From positions 1 to 8,941 of the forward strand of contig CAMOXP010000044.1 of NCBI GenBank assembly GCA_946629205.1: a stretch of 8,941 nt of DNA, given 5' to 3'. Source of the DNA: an uncultured Bacillota bacterium. Lineage in GTDB: Bacteria; Bacillota; Clostridia; Peptostreptococcales; Anaerovoracaceae. Below are positions 7,542 through 8,941 of this stretch, in pieces. The notes beneath the pieces were generated by a model, which made no database searches, had not been told where the DNA came from, and worked only from the letters and a program-made list of their open reading frames with translations. A program made the translations under genes and the position numbers. Positions within the stretch are counted from its first letter, which is position 1. The number at the start of each line of letters is the position of its first letter.

Positions 7542-8102
7542 TCATATCTCTCTCATCCTGTAATCCTTGTCTTCGTCGATCATGGCAATCATGATATCCG
7601 CATACTTCGGGTCGAACTGTGAGCCCTTCCCGCGCTCAATCTGCTCCCGAACAGTGTCCTGCGCCATTCCTCGCCGGTAACTCCTGTTGCTGGTCATGGC
7701 GTCATAGGCGTCCGCCACGGCGATGATCCTCGCCTCTTCGGGGATGGCTGCCCCTTTCATCCCGTCCGGGTATCCTCTCCCGTCAAACCGCTCGTGGTGC
7801 CACCGGGCGCCTTTGACTAAATCCGGCATGCCTGCCAGTATCCTTGCGCCCTTGCCCGGATGTGTCTTGATCTGGGCAAATTCTTCATCGTCCAATCTTC
7901 CCGGCTTATTGATCACCGCGTCCGGCACGCCGATCTTACCTACATCATGGAGCAGCGCCATCATGTAGATCTCGTTCTGGGCGGGCTCTGAATAGCCAGC
8001 CCTTCTGGCGATCTCGCGGGAATACTCCGCTACGCGGCTGGAATGGCCGTGGGTGTAGGTATCCTTTGCGTCGATGGCCTCTGCCAGTGTCTGAACGATG
8101 TG
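7542..8102 (-). repeat. Paralogous HD-GYP coding segment, copy B
   Basis: This segment encodes residues 233-418 of the seven-helix protein and is the partner of 117-686, in the same orientation and about 7.4 kb away. The match starts at the first helix of the HD-GYP domain and continues to the stop codon. The membrane part has no counterpart in the FIST protein. Most of the roughly 32 differing residues are on the surface-like, charged positions, and every metal ligand is kept in both copies. Confidence 0.85.
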
Positions 8103-8798
8103 AACACTCTTGATCAGATTCCTGTGGTCGGGAATTTCCACGCCGATATAGAAGATATAGCTGCCAATCACCGCGCCGAAATAATTCAGGAGCAAGCCGC
8201 GCCTGTCCAGAAGCTGCAAAATTATGGTGGAAATAATCGCGGCGTAGGCCGAGAGCGCTGTGATGAGCGACCTCCTGTCAAAGCTGGCACGGAAGTGGAA
8301 GATGAGCACAACGGAAAGCGCCAGGAAGTAGAGTTCTACCGCATAGCCGATGATGATCCTGCCGGTGGTGGGGATCGATACGTCCGCATCGCCATTGCAG
8401 AGCCTGATCAGGGCTTGGACGAACATAATCAAAGTGTAAGTCACGCTTGCCACGATGATGAGATGATTCACCGGTCGCCACGGTCGCTTTTCTATACTCT
8501 TTACGAAGGTGCCGATGTAGAGAAAGACATAGTATGTCAGAAACACATTCAGCAACAGAACAGAGAGCTGCAGGAAAAGCTGGAAGGATGGTTCGGCATC
8601 GAATACATCGGAAACACGGAAAACATTATCCATGATGCTGGCCGTGTTCCCCGCGATAACCAGGACAACCAGCGTCTGGAACTTCATGTTATTGTCTCTT
8701 CGCCCATGGCCCTGTATTTTGAGCATGACGAACAAAACCAGCTCAAATATAAGGGATGACAGGCCGAATGAAATACGAAGCAGGACTTGATCAGTCAT
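7542..8798 (-). CDS. Seven-helix membrane HD-GYP phosphodiesterase
   Basis: Predicted 418-residue integral membrane protein that degrades c-di-GMP in response to a membrane or extracellular cue. Hydrophobic segments at about 4-26, 39-60, 70-98, 110-133, 146-169, 177-197 and 203-222 give seven helices with only short loops, so the sensor is the helix bundle itself. The cytoplasmic HD-GYP domain covers about 233-418 with all key residues: H284-D285 and K288 (HDVGK), H313, H334-H335, GYP at 342-344 and D363. Its start at 8798 is supported by GGAGG 11 bases upstream. The domain is a close paralogue of the one in the FIST/HD-GYP protein at the other end of the cluster. It is followed directly by a broken cyclase gene. 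The helix bundle matches no named sensor family I can place with confidence; it resembles the general class of multi-helix N-terminal sensors seen on Clostridia GGDEF and HD-GYP proteins. Confidence 0.93.
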   Translation of the reverse strand: MTDQVLLRISFGLSSLIFELVLFVMLKIQGHGRRDNNMKFQTLVVLVIAGNTASIMDNVFRVSDVFDAEPSFQLFLQLSVLLLNVFLTYYVFLYIGTFVKSIEKRPWRPVNHLIIVASVTYTLIMFVQALIRLCNGDADVSIPTTGRIIIGYAVELYFLALSVVLIFHFRASFDRRSLITALSAYAAIISTIILQLLDRRGLLLNYFGAVIGSYIFYIGVEIPDHRNLIKSVHIVQTLAEAIDAKDTYTHGHSSRVAEYSREIARRAGYSEPAQNEIYMMALLHDVGKIGVPDAVINKPGRLDDEEFAQIKTHPGKGARILAGMPDLVKGARWHHERFDGRGYPDGMKGAAIPEEARIIAVADAYDAMTSNRSYRRGMAQDTVREQIERGKGSQFDPKYADIMIAMIDEDKDYRMREI

Positions 8799-8817
8799 GT
8801 TTCCAAAGGCCTCCTTC

Positions 8818-8850
8818 CTGTCAGCAAGCCACAGATTCCTGGTATGACAG
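8818..8850. repeat. Short inverted repeat upstream of the seven-helix HD-GYP gene
   Basis: CTGTCA at 8818-8823 is mirrored by TGACAG at 8845-8850, with a 21-base loop; allowing one G-T pair, the stem extends by two bases in the minus-strand RNA. It lies between the stop of the incoming gene and the ribosome site of the seven-helix gene, so it might be an operator or a leader hairpin. Six base pairs can arise by chance, so support is weak. Confidence 0.2.
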
Positions 8851-8855
8851 AATCG

Positions 8856-8941
8856 TCATATTTTCACATTTCCGTCCTGATCGACATACAGTATATCGAT
8901 CCCCGTCCGCTGCTTCGCCAGTGTGGGCAGACGATCCCACA
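8856..8941 (-). CDS. C-terminal end of an unidentified gene, cut by the window edge
   Basis: Twenty-seven codons and a TGA (8856-8858) continue out of the right edge. The visible tail reads TLAKQRTGIDILYVDQDG and ends NVKI, a hydrophobic strand then a DxDG turn, which looks like real protein. The other two minus-strand frames are also open for most of this short stretch, so frame choice rests on composition only. It would end 57 bases before the seven-helix gene's ATG, compatible with being the previous gene in the same transcript. I do not recognise the family. Confidence 0.4.
   Translation of the reverse strand, partial: WDRLPTLAKQRTGIDILYVDQDGNVKI

Noticed and set aside
8043..8759. Plus-strand open frame of 238 codons
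   Set aside because: It is opposite the seven membrane helices; the polar composition is what antisense of hydrophobic codons gives.

Overview
All convincing genes in this window lie on the minus strand, and nearly all belong to one theme: making, breaking or sensing cyclic di-GMP. The gene style suggests a Gram-positive anaerobe of the Clostridia class: strong GGAGG-type ribosome sites, moderately GC-rich DNA, and Clostridia-like HD-GYP, GGDEF and EAL proteins. That assignment is inference from style; nothing here fixes the genus.

In transcription order (right to left) the layout is as follows. The last 27 codons of an unidentified gene enter from the right edge (8856-8941). Next is a seven-helix membrane HD-GYP protein (7542-8798), then an eroded diguanylate cyclase remnant (7124-7541). 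A large EAL / PAS-like / degenerate GGDEF / PAS protein follows (4181-7060). A 165-bp gap (4016-4180) holds peptide-like but broken reading frames. Then come a membrane-anchored GGDEF cyclase with an extracytoplasmic sensor (2615-4015), the C-terminal stub of another HD-GYP protein (2044-2445), and a soluble FIST / HD-GYP protein (117-2027). The left 116 bases hold a 12-bp inverted repeat and no gene I can support.

The intact set therefore has one likely active cyclase, one EAL phosphodiesterase and two HD-GYP phosphodiesterases. Each has a different input module: extracytoplasmic Cache-like, multiple PAS-like, seven-helix membrane, and FIST. The two dead members, one GGDEF and one HD-GYP, show that the cluster was once larger. 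The HD-GYP halves of the first and last intact genes are close paralogues, about 83% identical by hand alignment, attached to unrelated sensors. This is a clear case of output-domain duplication with sensor swapping. A reasonable reading is a locus where several environmental signals converge on one c-di-GMP pool; co-transcription and the target process are not shown by the sequence.
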